A model generated the notes under the pieces. It did no database searches, was not told where the DNA came from, and saw only the letters and a program-made list of their open reading frames with translations. 64,000 nucleotides of DNA. Origin: Gnetum montanum (taxonomy: Eukaryota; Streptophyta; Gnetopsida; Gnetales; Gnetaceae). The DNA lies in the NCBI GenBank assembly GCA_015680685.1, contig MNCI01004113.1, positions 1-64,000 of the forward strand, in the 5' to 3' direction. Position numbers and translations under genes: made by a program. Below, one piece after another: positions 1 through 13,090 of this stretch; within the stretch, counting starts at the first letter, position 1; the number at the start of each line of letters is the position of its first letter.

Positions 1-960
1 TATTCTGGTCCCATCAAAATACCAAATATTTTCTGAACCCCCTCGGCTACTAAATTGTTCCACGGCATGACTACAAACAGAGGCTCTCTTCCAACAACCC
101 AATAGCAGTTCCCAAACGTTGCACAATAACGAAATTTACTACTAAAATGCTCTCAAGGCTTTTAATCACTAGCGCTTCTATGGTAAAATTTTAACAGAAA
201 TTCCTATTGGGCAACAAGAACAATAAGAGTAATCTAAAAATCCCAAAATTACTTGCCAAGAATGATACTATCTAAACCACTAGCTAAGCAATTTAACCAA
301 AACAAAAAATGAAATGCATAACTCACAGGACCATAACAAAGAGGCTGAAATCTTTATTCTAGCAAGCCATCTTGCAAACAATCTTCTTTACAAATCTTCC
401 AAGTGTGATGATGATGCTCCTTCTTGTTCCTTTTGATGTCCCCCCCCTTCTTTCCCCCCTTTTTCCCCCTTGACCCTTGAAGCCTATTTATAGGATTCCA
501 AGGTAAGTAGGGAAGTTACAATTTCAAAAATATCTCTCCTAACTTTTCTCTCAAGTAACTTGACTAACCAATTAGAGAATTCCTTGCCCAACAAGTTAGG
601 AGGTTACTTGCCCAACAAGTTAGGTAAGTTACAACAATTTTAGGTGGTTTCAACCACAAAAGAGATAAAAAAGGTTGTAATTGACAAGTGGCCTTGGCAT
701 AATATAAAATTAAAATACAATATATGTCCCTTTATTTTGCTTATTCAAATGAAAGGTCAAGTTTAAAATATCAAAAATATCTCAAATATGCATTTTATGC
801 TAATTTTAATATAATGAGGACTTCATAGGATAATTAAAGTTGCAAATCTTCAATGGCATTTCATAACTTGGGATAATTGGAAGCAAGTCTCTAAATCAAG
901 GTGCCACATTATAAGTATTTCAATGGTCATAATATGTGTATATATATGTTTGATTAAACC
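1..960 (-). repeat. Probable LTR (U3/R/U5) of an unassigned retroelement
   Basis: Read on the minus strand this block has the order expected of an LTR: an AT-rich U3, a TATA box (complement of TATTTATA at 485-492), about 45 bases later a G-rich leader (C-rich 440-470 on plus), then a polyadenylation-like AATAAAG (complement 352-358). A short repeat (CCTAACTTGTTGGGCAAG) occurs twice upstream of the TATA box, near 585-625. No coding sequence is visible. The outer ends and any partner LTR are not visible, so a plain gene promoter or 5' UTR remains possible. Confidence 0.4.
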
Positions 961-2080
961 ACCGATACTCCCGTGAAGCTATAGATTAATGTTTATTTTG
1001 TATGTGCTTTGGTGCAAAGTTTATGGTTAAAACCTTGGTGTTGTATGTAAAAATCGGGCGTCACCGTGGAGGTTTTATCACGGTTTCAGGCAACGGTCTT
1101 TCTCCTTCTTTTTTGCCGAGAAACTGCACCGATTCAAATTTTCCCCGCGCTAGAAGTCCCTGCAAAATCGTAACCGACGATCACCGCGGGAAGGCCCTGC
1201 AACTGTAATTCGACTCCACCGTGCCCTGCAACTGCAATCCGACTTCGTCGTTGCGTGCTAGAGAAGAAAGGGGTTTTCTTTTGAAAGATAACGCGCCCAA
1301 AATAGAGGGTTTAAATTGCCTAAACTGTTTCTGTTTTGCCCTCAAAATTGATTTAGGACTTCCTGCGTTTTTGTTTGAAAATTTTCCCTTGAATCTTTAC
1401 CGCCATTGCCACTGATTGTAGAACCAAGGGCCAACGTTTTATGGGTCTGTATTCTGCTGAAATTACCTGTAAAAACCTTCAGAATTGCCGCAGCCTCACC
1501 ACAAAAATCGCAACAACATATCCTGCGTTTTTATTTCATGTGCGGCTGAATGTCACGCGGCAGTTTGCAGGGTTTCTGTGCACAACGAACCAGCAACGTC
1601 AACGGCTGCGGCGGCATGGAGAGATAGATGCAGCGATGTTTGTTGGCCTGGCCGTAGATTTACGGTGGCCATGGATCGTCCTGTAGCACCGCGGTCTTCG
1701 TTTTCCTTTCGCTGATTCTGCATAATTTTTGAACACTCGGGCATTGCTAATTTTTGATTAATTCCTATTTCTTTTCCAATGTTGTATTTCAAGGATACAA
1801 CCGAATTTAATCAATCGGCAACTTTGTTCTTTTACATGAATAACGTACTTCCTTCCTTGCCATAGTACTAATTTTTGATTTTATCAACAAGATAATTTGG
1901 CACCTTTATCTTATATTCAGAAGGCTTTAACATCATTTTTTTTACCAGTGAATCAATCTTCTAAAAAAAACACCCATCAACCTTCAACACTAAAGCTGTA
2001 ATTTACTCATAACCATAGATTCCTCCAATATTTTGAATAAAATATTTTAACTGCTCCATGGAATGGCCAAATGTACCAAC
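961..2080. other. No recognisable gene; GC-rich segment at about 1040-1720
   Basis: Several short overlapping reading frames occur on both strands between 1000 and 1790, but none resembles a known protein and none is clearly favoured. Base composition at about 1040-1720 is richer in G+C and CpG than most of the window's left half. From about 1720 to 2080 the sequence returns to AT-rich with nothing recognisable. It could be an unmethylated 5' gene region or an unrecognised repeat. Confidence 0.35.
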
Positions 2081-2089
2081 AGGTTGGTC

Positions 2090-3520
2090 CTTGGCACCTG
2101 GTTAGTGGTTTTTGCCTCTTTGGTTACTATTGATATGACCATGTTGTTATGTTTTCTCTTTTCCTTGTCACTCCATGTATGTTGATATTTCTATGCTATG
2201 TAGGCTAGGTTATGATTGGCCTTCACAACATCCTCTATATTCTTGCTCCGAGAGAATGCTTGGCTTAGTGTCTATGGATCAAGATAGTATAGCTTGGATT
2301 TAATGAAATCATTGACTACCCCCTTGAATATAGTTAACATGTGGGTTTTAGCTATGGGCTCTAGTATTTCTTTTAGTAGACCATTCCACTATTGGATGAA
2401 CTTCTGCATGGGCTCAAGGGATCTATGTTTGACCTTCATGAGTTGGTCAAGCATAGTATCAGGCTTCAAGTTGTACTTGAAGTGGTTAACAAACTAGGCT
2501 ATAAGATCTTCAAGAGAGGATATGGATCTTCTTGGTAGGGTATGGTATCAATTAGGCACTTTCACATTCAAGAACATAGGAAAGATTCTCATAATAGTAT
2601 GAGGCCATAGTTGTAATAGTAAGCACTTAGATCAGAAGGTTATAATATGGGCATTAGGATCACCCTCTCTATTGTACTTGCTAAATTGAGGGATAGGGAC
2701 ATCAAGAGGAGGTGTCAAGGGTGGGACCACATGACTGATGGCATCATCCTAGTAAAAATTCATAATCTTGACACTTTGAAAAGTAGAGGCTTTGAGCCTC
2801 TTCAACTCCTCCATCAAGTCCTAGATCATTTAGAAGGCTTGATCTAAGCCCTGTGATGCCCTTGTTGGCTACAAGACTTACACATATAGATGTGGTATTT
2901 GTTGTAAGGCTTGTGGCCTTGATATTGGTTGCATGGTAGAAGGAAGTAGTTTCTTTAGGGTTTTAGTTTGTGGGTAAAATAAGGAAAAAGATGTTTGTGC
3001 CATTATCTAGGGCATAAATGGGATAAAGAGGGTATGTGATCCCTAGGTTGCTTGAGGTTCCATGGTGAGCCCCATGTGACTAGTCAATAGTTAACTGGTA
3101 GTAGCTACTAATGTTATTGATCATAATAACCTAGGCTAGGTGGCAAGGGGCATGAAGAAGTGGAAGGTGGTTGGTTATAGCACCAATTATGCTAGGTTCG
3201 TGATGATGATTGGTGTAGGCCCAAACATGGTCAAATATGGTGGGGACGAAGGTGGTGGGACCTATCCAGAGGAGGAGGAAAAGGGGTTAGAGGTAGACAT
3301 TATGGCCTTGAGGGTCCCTTATTGAAAATGTCCCCTTAAAATATTCTCATGTTTAGACTCTACCCCAAATTTATCTTCCTCCTTTGGTTGCCCATCATAG
3401 GTAGCCTTTTAATTGTCATTGTAAACCTCAATGAGGAGGGCTAAGATGCAAGTGTAGACGTAATTAAGGGGAATTTGGTTGTAGGTGAAGGGAATATACT
3501 CCTTCCCATCATGCTTGATG
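2090..3520 (-). pseudogene. gag remnant of E1
   Basis: The minus strand contains the retrotransposon gag (capsid-like) domain seen in E3 at 47700-48120 and E4 at 58930-59530. Matching stretches include 'FKYNLK' followed by a 'QLMK/QLMG' helix, the 'PIAKTH/PIMEAH' turn, and the 'VNDFIKSKLYYL' segment near 2250-2330. The N-terminal part (about 3360-3520) matches the 'YIPxxYxQIPL' stretch of E2. The frame is interrupted by many stops and some shifts and ends just after the 'HNLAYIA' segment. Gag would form the particle shell in the cytoplasm; this copy cannot be translated. Confidence 0.75.
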
Positions 3521-4299
3521 AGCTCAAATTTCCTCTTAGCCTTTGCTTCTACTCATGGGATCAACATGCTAGCCTGGATCTTGGTGTAAATGAAGTTATA
3601 GTTTTTTTTGTTTATTGTCGCAAAACTAGGACTTTGCCTCCTCAATCTCAGGATTTCCTACATTCAATAATGGTAGGATCTTTGGGATCATAAACCCCTC
3701 ATGTGTTGTTTCTCTAACCTATTGTCAATATAGTTGTAAGGAAACTTAGTTGATTATGGGAGAGACATTGCTATCATGCTGAAAATGGCTTGAGACAATT
3801 TATAAAAGGTAAAAATAAGATAAAATTCTAGCAAGTGGAATTCAAAAATGGTCAAAAGAATTCAAAGTAGCTAAAAAAAGTATTTACTATAAATAGTAAG
3901 TGGGGGATAAAGGGGGAGATCCCCTTTACCAAAAATGGAAAGGTGAAATAGCTATCAACAAACTTCATCCACGCTAGCTTCCTAGCTACCACGCCTCCAG
4001 GCATGACAAGGGGGAAAGAAGAGGGTGAGATGGAGGGGATCTGAAACCTTCCAAATTCAATGTTGATGAAGGGGAAGAAAGTTTTGGAATTCAAAACAAA
4101 TGTTGTAAAACCTCAACATCCAACCACCTGCACCTTCCACGTTAAAGTTTATGTCATAGAGGGCTAAGGGGTAGCATTGGGTTTTCAAGGTTTTGGCTAC
4201 ACAAAATGTAAGTTTTAAGCTAGGAATAATGTTGGCAATATGTCTAATATATTTGGTTATAGAAATCGAGCAGAGGCCCTTCTTCTAGCACTAAGAAAT

Positions 4300-5735
4300 T
4301 GTAGTGATGAGAAATCTTGGTTGCTCAAAAAGCCAAGGATTCTCAACCACAAATAGCCCCAACCCCAAATCCCTAAGGCTTCGAAGAACAAGTGGGATTT
4401 AGGGTACCTTGAATAGTTCATTAGATCAACCAAGGACTTAAGTGGGATGCAAAATGGGGATAACAAAGTAAAGAGATGTAGATATATAAAATAATTCAAT
4501 GAAAATAAAACAATTAAATCTAAAATTGAAGATAAGATGAAACCATGAAATTTATTAAATAAATAAAGAATGAGTTCATAGGTGTGTATAAAAATTTATA
4601 CCTAAGAGGAGGGCAAGGGAGGTTCACTTGGGTAGGGGTTTAGAGCTCGGTGAAGCCATGATTAACTCCATAATTTGGTATCTCTACCACTCTTGATGCT
4701 ATTGAACCTTATTTACCACTACTCTAGATCTATAATGTTGGTCACTATTAGGGTTGAGAAATGTAAAGGATAGAGGTTGTCAAAATGCTCCACGCTGAGA
4801 TTTAGAGATCCTAGGGGATAATGTTGACACTCCAAGCTCACAAATCCTAAGGGGGTTAATAGGGGTAATAGGGTTATAGTGGTTGTACATTGGAAAGCCC
4901 TAAGAAGCTACATTTCTACTAGGAAGAAAGAGCTCTAGAATGCCAAAATGCTTAAAATGTAAAGTGTATGCAACTGCCAAAGGTATGAAACATTGAAATG
5001 GCATGAGGGTTAGGATTTTATAGGTTTTTGGCCATGATTTGGGCTACAAATTGGCTGTAAACAACTAAAATATTGGGCTGCAAATTGGCTACCAAATTAA
5101 TACCATGTTCAAGGTGTAGGTACAAAATATCTTGGATGGGGGGTTTACCATATATGGAAAGTTTCATAGCCATGTGGGCATTCCATTTACCAAAAATAGT
5201 AATGGAGGTATATCTTCCACACTAACTTCACATGTTTCATGCTGGCTTTGCAAGGTCCTTGCTAGAGTTGATGTCAAAATCTTGGCTATGTTGATTCTAT
5301 GTTGGGGAGGAGGTATCAATGTTGAGGAGGGTGAGAGATTAGCATTAGGGATAAAGGGCAAACCCCTCCAAGTTGAGTCACCCACTTTTTCATGTAGGAT
5401 TTACCACACTACACTCCTCCACACTAGTTTACCCTCTTGTAGGGGTTTTCCAACATAGAAAGTTGTATACCCTTCATAAAACCTAGAAAAATACCATTTT
5501 TGGCATTCTAAAATGTATTTTTGACCCACCAAGCCCAAATATAGACACTAGGTAACTCTTTTCACATGGGGAATGAGGGTTTGACCACTTATGAGGCATT
5601 TTTAGTCCCAAAAGTATGACATATGTGAGATTTCACCTTATGGATTACAACCTTCACATTTACAATGAAGTTTTGCCTTGGATTTCATGGGATGAGGTTA
5701 TAAAGGTTACAACATCCAAATTTGGTGGTGTTTCA
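4300..5735 (-). repeat. 5' LTR of E1 (family E), 1.44 kb
   Basis: On the minus strand the LTR starts TGAAACACCACCAAAT (5735) and ends ...CACTACA (4300). The next bases form a primer-binding-like site ending in AGAAGAAGGGCC (about 4277-4295), equivalent to the sites after the E2, E3 and E4 LTRs. A TATA box lies at 5016-5022 (complement TATAAAA). The first 300 bases align with the solo LTR at 14533 and the E3 LTR at 44841. Confidence 0.75.
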
Positions 5736-6430
5736 ATCAAGTTGTCAAAGATGCTATCTAATGACTAGTCATTTGATTTGGAAGCTATATCTTTCATTGT
5801 GAATTCTAAAACATGTGATGCACTCAATGGTGATGGTTCATTATGCCAAGACTGAGACTTTCATCTATACTAGGATTCTTGAAGAATTTCTCTTTAACTT
5901 CATCATATACAACCAAAAGTGATGATGAAGCTATAGTAAGAATAGCTAGTAGTTCATGACCTAGTTTAGCACATGGAGATAACAACTTCTTAAAATTGAC
6001 TATGCACTCATTAGTTTTACCCTTGATCCTATAGCTTAGTCACCATGGCATTAAGTGTTTATTTCTCCTTGTCGAAGGTCATTACTAGACTTGACTTTTA
6101 CATTGTTAAATCAACAATTTTCTTTTGTGCACTTTCTAGATCGTATAGAATATTAGAGTTTTTCTTTTCCTATGTACACTTTTCACTTTCAAACTCTATT
6201 AATTTCATCACCATATAATAAATTTTATTCATTAATTGAAGATTAATGTTGCTCTTGTGATGACTCTTGATTATTTTGGCCCTTCAGCTCTTTTGCTTAA
6301 GTCTTTGCTAGTTTGAGGGCTTTATTTACCTCCTACTTATATTTATTAAAAGTTCTAACACATGTATATTTATCTTTGTATGCTTTTCTTAGAACTTTAT
6401 GCAAGGACTCATTTTCACTAGTGTAATATT
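5736..6430 (-). other. Unassigned; possible coiled-coil coding remnant on minus strand
   Basis: AT-rich sequence without an open gene. On the minus strand near 6130-6180 one reading gives a short Glu/Lys/Leu-rich stretch ('LYDLESAQKKIVDL') of the kind found after the gag domain of copia elements. The match is short and has stops on both sides, so it is only a hint. Confidence 0.25.
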
Positions 6431-7503
6431 AAATACCTATTTAGGACCATAATTTGGTAGACCTTCCATAGGGAAAATGTTCCTAATAAATATATTAAAG
6501 TGATTCAAGACATATATGAAGGAGATACAACTAAAATTAGAATAGCTTATAGAACAAAATCTAATTTTTTAGTCACAATAGGTCTAAGTTAAGGGTATGC
6601 GATTAGCCTATACTTATTTTCTATTACTATGGATGAATTAACAAAATAAATACAAGATAAAGTCCCTTGGAGTATGCTATTTGCAGATGGTATCGTGTTG
6701 GTGGGTACAACTTAAGAAAAAAGATTAAAAATTAGCAGAAGTAAGACAAAATATATGAAATAAAATTTTAATAACAACATAAATAATGGTGAAATAGAAG
6801 TAGTAATTGAAAGGAAAAATGTCCCTTACTGTAAATAATTTTGTTACATAGGATTAATCCTCCAATCAAATTGTGATATTAATAAAGATATATGAAATAG
6901 AATTGATGTAGGATGGTCAAAATAAAGACAAGCTAGTGTTGTTCTATGTAATTAAAGAATAATAATAAAATTGAAGGAAAAATTTTACAAGAAAACAATT
7001 AGGCTTGCTATCTTATATGATGTTGAATGTTGTGTTGTACTAAAGAGACATGAATAACAAATCAATATGGCAAAGAAGTGAATGCTTCAATGGATATTGA
7101 ATATTACTAAAAGAGATAAACTACATAATAAAAATATTAGAGGAATACTTAGAGTGGATTCTATTTTAGACAAGCTACAAGAATGACAACTTAGATAGTT
7201 TGGACATGTACAAAGAAGATCATATAATGAACTTATAAATAAAGGTTGATATATCACTATTCTAGGAAAGCCATTGAAAGTAATGTCAAAAAAGACATGG
7301 AAAAAAGTGATTGAAGATGATTTGAAGAAACTACAAATAAAAAAATATCTAGCTCTTCATATATTGAATGGTAAAAAAGAAGTCATGTACAAGACACCAT
7401 ATTGTACAGATAATGCCAGGATGATGATGATTTGGAGTGATGATAAGACACATATTTATCAAGTTAAAGACTTGGATTCAAGCTTAGACATAGCTACTTG
7501 AAG
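6430..7503 (+). pseudogene. LINE (RTE-like) reverse transcriptase, C-terminal half
   Basis: Conceptual translation gives the C-terminal half of a plant non-LTR reverse transcriptase: 'YIKVIQDIYEGDTTKIR' at about 6485, a degraded 'G..YAISLYLFSITMDELT' at about 6595, 'VPWSMLFADG' at about 6665, then 'RLAILYDVECC' and the terminal 'FGHVQRRSYNELI' near 7200. The family performs target-primed reverse transcription; the catalytic pair normally reads F-A-D-D, and here the second Asp codon reads Gly. Stops and shifts occur throughout, so it is a dead fragment. No poly(A) tail or TSD could be fixed. RTE clade assignment is from memory of similar plant sequences and is tentative. Confidence 0.75.
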
Positions 7504-9079
7504 ATGTTATGGTTTTAGTCATCTGCAAATCCTCTTGGAACCTTGCCTATTAGGATAAGCATTGTAGCTTTGTTTGATGATGATCCTACTATTCCAAGAT
7601 CCTTGGCCTTGAAATAATATTCTATCATAGTGTAATTTAAAATCATCAAATCATAGAATAAATCAAAACCTACCATGATGGAATAGGATTTAGCTAACCA
7701 ACTAATATCCTTTATGACTATGGTGGATGATTGCTAGATAATTGTCTTCATTAACTTTCTTAATATGTTTACAAGTGGCTTCATTGTGTAATGTTTTTTT
7801 CCATAGGGAACTTCTCTACTAAAGTTTTAAACAAGTTTAATGCTAAGTCATAATGAAAAACCTTATTTTCAAAACTTTAGTGATGTAGAATTAAATTCAT
7901 TTTATATACATACAAATAAGCATACTGAAATATATTCTAATTTTCTTATTAGATTTCCTTGGGATGCTTAAATAAAGGTATCTCTATGAATGTCTAATCC
8001 ACTTTTAAAAAGATTTCAATAAATCGATTTATGGTAAGAACCACTTCCAATAAGCATCCAAATTTTCTTAGAAACCAACAATGATGGAATATGAAAAGAA
8101 AAAAGCTTGAAGAAGAAAGAAAAACTTCTTTATTCAATGCTCAAATCAAAGTACAATGTTCAAAGAATAAACACATAACAAGTGTTTGAAGTAAGACATA
8201 ATATAATCCTCTTTAATTCACAATCCTCAAGGTGATAAATCACAATTGATCCCATAATTAAGACACTCTTCCATTCATTAAATCTTCCAATATAATGTCA
8301 AGGTAAGACCATAACTTTAGAGACCCATCCAACCCTTTTATAACATCAAGTTACCATTAATCTCCTCCTTGGAATTCTAGTCTTTTAAATTTTGAATATT
8401 AATTAGATTGCAAGTGCCTATAGGTCACATTAACTTGCAATAGCTTGATTATGATGAGATTAAAACATAGAACCATTTGCATTGATAAACCCTAATAAAA
8501 TTCAATCAATTTTTCTCTCTAGACTATGATCTAACTACATTTAACTATGGCTTGCATCCTAAGACTACAAACTCTTGCATTCATAGTAGCCCCAAACTTG
8601 AACACTTGACTACTAGAAATCATATAAATGAATGAAGTGAAAGATCCATATATAAACACATGATTCCTAAAAATCTTAGAAATATTGAAAATATAAAATA
8701 AATTACATAGGTTGGTTAATGTCCTCATCATCTTCCTCATTCTTAAAAAGAAACTTAGTTTCAAGTGAGCTTTACATTTGTGATACATACCCAAATTACT
8801 TTCATGTATTCAACCTGCATTCTCAAATTCTTCATTGCTCCAATGGATTAGTTACTCATGCCTCTTTATTTTTCTTTTCCAATAGCTTCTCTTGCTTATA
8901 GAACTATTAGCTTACTAGACATGCTTAATGTTGAATCTTCAAATGCATCCTTGAGAACCTTCTTAAAGTGAGAACCTTCTTAAAGTTTTCAATGTCTTAT
9001 GCAAGTACCTTCCCATGGTATGAAGTAAATTCTAAAATATAAAAAAATAAGAAAAATAAAAATCATTACAAAGATCAAG
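7504..9079. other. No gene recognised
   Basis: AT-rich sequence with short, unsupported reading frames on both strands. I see no protein match, tandem array or LTR-like termini. It may be the decayed flank of the LINE on its left or of the chromovirus on its right. Confidence 0.4.
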
Positions 9080-10625
9080 CTCATAGACATTGTCATTCAC
9101 TTTCTCCCTAATTTGGAATCAACCAATATTCTTAGATTTGAGCTTGGAGGAGTTCACATTTCTCAGTATCTCCTTGCCCAAATGTAGCTAAAAAAAATCA
9201 CGAACTTAAATTTCATCTCTATTTTAATAAATTCTTGCTAGTAGCAACCTCTTTTACTTTTCCTTTATGTTTTTCCTTCACTTTCGTATGAAAATCTTGC
9301 ATGTTCTCTATAAAATCTAAACTAACATGAGCACAATCATCAAATTTTCTCAACTCATCTACCATCCTAGGAGAAAAATCATAATTCATCATGAATGGAG
9401 TTTTTTTGATATTAGAATGACATGAATTATTATAACTAAACTTAGCATGAATCAAAATATTTTCCTAACTATTTTGCTGATCGTCACAAAGTCACCTCAA
9501 TTTTCAATAATGATTTATTCACAACCTTAATTTGGCCATCACTTTATGGATGATAGGCATTAGACAAAGGCAACTTGGTATCTAGTAATTTCCACAATGA
9601 TCTTTGAAAATAAGTACTAAATCTTACATTTCTATCAATTGTAATATCCAAAGAAATACTGTATAGTTTAACAACATGTTCGGAAATTAAATGAGCAACA
9701 TGAGATGCATCATTGCTTCTTTTACAAGGTATTAAATGTGCCATCTTTAAAAATATATCCACTATAATAAGAATAGAATCATGTGTAGAAGTTTTGGGAA
9801 TACCACACATAAAATCAATAGAAACACTTTGCCATGAAGCATTAGGAATGGGAAAAATAAATAATGATCAACAACACATTTTTCTTCATTAAAATTTTGA
9901 CAAATAATGTATCTAGTTGTATTGTAGGTATGCTTCTCATGCAAAATACTTAATTGAAAATCACACATAGGTACATATGCCTTATCATTATTGAAGAGAA
10001 GTACATATTGTAGAGGATAGTCTATCTACCTATCCACTCTACTAAGTAATGAAGCATTGAGATCCTTCCAAATCTCACTAAAATATGATCATCCAAATAC
10101 AAAGAATTCCTCTACTTGTACACATGAATGAATTACCATGTGAATCCTTGAGAAATTATCTACTACTACATTATTTTTTCCACTTCTATGCTTTAGCACA
10201 AAGTGAAACTCTTGTAGTTGCGCTACCCACTCCATATGATTAACACTTAACTTCTTTTAGAAGTTCAAGAATTGTAATGCCTTGTGATCCATAAAAAGCA
10301 AAAATTTACTTCCTAACATATAATGTCTTCAATGTTTGATGGCATGAAGTATAGCATACAATTTATTTTTATAAATACTATAATTTTTCCTAGATTTATT
10401 TAAATATTTTGAAAAAAAAAATATAATGGCCTTACACTTTTGTGATAAAACACCTCTAATTGTAAGTTCATGTGCATCCACCTTTACTTCAAAAAGCTTG
10501 ACAAAGTTTGAAATGACAAGTATTGAAGCACTACAAATCTTATCTTTCAAGACTTGAAATAATTTCTTTTGATCCTTGCCCCATACAAAATTTATCATCT
10601 TCATCAAACAAGAAAGCATTTTCCA
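9080..10625 (-). pseudogene. Chromovirus (Ty3/gypsy) RNase H and integrase remnant
   Basis: Minus-strand pol fragment. From 10620 leftward the RT/RNase H connection reads 'FVWGKDQKKLFQVLKDKI', followed by 'VKVDAHELTIRGVL' and 'YSIYKNKLYAILHAIKH'. The integrase core appears at 9544-9830 ('SILIIVDIFLKMAHLIPCK', 'NDASHVAHLI', ending 'LSNAYHP') and its tail at 9219-9455 ('AKFSYNNSCHSNIKKTPF'), with GPY/F-like residues near 9100-9190. Integrase inserts cDNA into the nucleus; the motifs match the chromovirus branch. Stops and shifts show it is inactive. The right end is cut sharply at about 10625 by the LTR of element F. Confidence 0.8.
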
Positions 10626-10627
10626 TG

Positions 10628-11573
10628 TGATGAAGCTTCATTTGTTAAATGTATCAATTAGCTATGATATTGCAAATGTTACATCACATCTGCTATCTTG
10701 CATCTATGTTGATACATATGCATTGATGCATCCCTATCAAAACATCTCAGTTGACTACTACATCACATCTACTATGTCATAGTTGTGTTAATGCATATAC
10801 ATTAACAAAGATTAAGATGTGTCAATGCATACATATTGGTGTAGTCTACATATTTGCCTATATATATGAAAGCATGCGTCATGTATTTGACATCATTTCA
10901 TTAGTAGCATAGCCAAAATATTGTAATTTTCTTGTTTAATCTTAGCAAATAGTCATTGAACACCTACAATGTGGATTTGAGTCAATTGTACAACATCTTA
11001 GTTAAGTGACATTGTACTTGAACTGAATCCATGACCAATAATAAGATTGATATTAATTTATATTCATTATAGCACTTTTTATGTACTTAGTTAATATTTA
11101 CATTTGTATGTAAATTAATCATTGGAAAAATGATCACAATCAGTTTTGAATGTAAACATGTACTTGGTAATTCCAATAGTGCTATTGCTTGGTTCATCTA
11201 GCAAAATAATACTTGGTAATCCCAGCAATGGGTATGTGAGTTTAGGACATGTACAATAAGTTTTAAATGGATACTGATAGTCCTTAGGCTAGCATAGGAT
11301 TTATCTTCTTATTATTATTTATATTAATTACAAAATAAATTTTCATTTTTAAATCTAGCTTAGCCATAGCTGCATAACATCAATAATCATATGCCTTACT
11401 TTGAACTAAACCATGCATGATAGAGTTAGCACTAGTCCAAGTAAAACGATAGTGACCTATAATTAATGCTTAATGATCTACATATCATACTAGTCTCGTC
11501 CATAGAATTCAACTAGATTGCATGTGAACACTTATGATCTATATGTTTGGGTGTAGGAAACTCGTGCTTCTCA
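10628..11573 (+). repeat. 5' LTR of element F, about 946 bp
   Basis: Begins TGATGAAGC and ends CTTCTCA, followed by the spacer TCA and a PBS-like block. A TATA-type box (TATATATA) lies at about 10859-10866. Phrases such as 'CTTGGTAATCCCAGCAATG' (near 11210) have a diverged counterpart in the LTR at 22684-23483 read on the minus strand. The 5' end was chosen by that alignment and is less certain than the 3' end. Confidence 0.55.
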
Positions 11574-11710
11574 TCATTTGTGCCATTGTTAGGGATGGTG
11601 TTAGTGTTCTAGATTAGTTATATTATAAATGATAATTATAAAAGAATTAATGATTTATCTTTTAGGAAAAATTAATATTTTAAGTCAAATACATATTATT
11701 AAATAAAAAC

Positions 11711-13090
11711 ATGCCTTTTTCACACATGGTTAATAATTCATCACATAATGAGAACACTAGTAGGGGTGATGATAAGATCGATATTGAAAAGAATTGGAGT
11801 GAACCACTATAAGAAAGGGTCTCATATGCTTATTTTTATCCATACTACATTCAAAGACTATGTTCAGATGTCACAAAAAATATTAGAGGAGATGAAATAA
11901 TTCTTAGAATAAGGAAGGCCTCAAGGCCTAGAATCTCTTGTAAACCTAGAAGAAATGAACCAAGGGATCATAGAAGAAGATATAGGGGCTATGAGAATTC
12001 TTCTAGTTCACCATATTCCTCTTCATCTTGATCATCTAGTTTTGACAAATAGAAATAGAATCAAAGGTAAGATATAAGGCACTAAAGGGGGACATAGACG
12101 AGTCCATCACAATCAAACAAATTTTAATAGAGAATATGGCCACAACATGTCTAATGAAGATGAATCCTTGTTAGTTACTAGAAGAATGATGCATATAAGG
12201 AAGACATTTAGAATACCTTATAAGCATCAAAGGGATAGCTACATCAAATTAATTGATATGAATAATGTTCTTAAATATAAGGGAGTCTGCAATTCTGAGT
12301 CATAGTATCATTTATAAATTTGCTATGATTCCTGCACCTTGCAAAACATTGAAAGGAAGCGGTAGAAGCTTAAGATCTTCTTTATAACATTAATAGAAGA
12401 AGTTGAAAGGTGGTATAGATTGTTAGCACTAGATTCAATTCATCGATGGTCCATAATTCTCAAGCTCTTCAATGAGAAGTACAAGATCTACTCTAGAGTA
12501 TTCAATTTAACAAAGAAAATCCAAGAATGGAAGAAAGAAAACCATGAATCCCTTGATGTAGCCTTGGGTAAATATTATTTTATATTGCATAGATGTATAG
12601 ACCATGAATTTTCTCAAAAAGAATAGTTCTTTTACATCATAGATGGGCTTCAAAATAAAATGATTGAAACCCTGAGGATATATGCTTAGGAAAGATTATC
12701 AATGCTGAGTCCATCAGATACAATGGCTAATTAATTAGGTAGAAAAAGAAGAAGGAGGGATATGGAAAAGAAAAAAACATAGAGGAATATAACCAAGATT
12801 CAATCCTTTGCAAGAAGAAGGTCTGTATTTATGATTAGAAAGGAGAGGTAGCTCTTGATAAGATAATTTCATATAATATCTTGTTAATACAAAATTCTAT
12901 CATTGAGATTAGAGTAAGGGTAGATAAGATATGAAAATTGGTGAATGAAAATGTTACAACGTATTTGAGATTATCTTATCCTCAAAGCAATTATAGATAG
13001 TCCTACAACGAACAATCCTATCCAAGTACGACTTCTCCTAAACCTTAAAACTATTATCAACAATAATGGAAAAACCCATAGTCATGGTGA
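11711..13090 (+). pseudogene. gag remnant of element F
   Basis: An ATG at 11711 starts a gag-like frame broken by stops. The block at 12240-12360 reads 'IKLIDMNNVLKYKG' and 'SCTLQNIE', matching 'IKRLDMNNIPQFKG' and 'ACTLQNIE' of the minus-strand element at about 21550-21450. It is followed by a helical segment (12420-12640), a basic stretch and a Pro/Gln/Tyr-rich tail (about 12985-13090), the same order as in the other copy. Lys/Arg- and Ser-rich residues at 11930-12060 parallel the Arg/Ser-rich block there. No protease is reached before the element is cut. Confidence 0.7.

Larger units (their letters stand above)
2080..5735 (-). mobile_element. E1: truncated Ty3/gypsy element, Tat/Ogre-like, minus strand
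   Basis: Minus-strand element consisting of one LTR (4300-5735), a leader and a gag remnant that ends near 2080. It belongs to the same family as E2, E3 and E4: the LTR start, the primer-binding region and long gag stretches can be aligned by eye between them. Protease, pol and the second LTR are absent, so the element is truncated on its 3' side at about 2080. Its position next to the unassigned 961-2080 block leaves the cause of truncation unknown. Confidence 0.75.
10628..13090 (+). mobile_element. F: Athila-like Ty3/gypsy element, 5' part
   Basis: The plus-strand order is LTR (10628-11573), a primer-binding region (TGTGCCATTGTTAGGGA at about 11579), a leader and gag. The LTR end, spacer TCA and the PBS-like block match, allowing for substitutions, the LTR end and PBS of the minus-strand Athila-like element at 22662-22684. 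The element stops at 13090, where the LTR of element A begins, so A seems to have inserted into F or replaced its 3' part. Confidence 0.65.

Noticed and set aside
1002-1792. Overlapping short ORFs in the GC-rich block
   Set aside because: Several frames on both strands are open together, as expected from composition; no domain or codon bias favours one.
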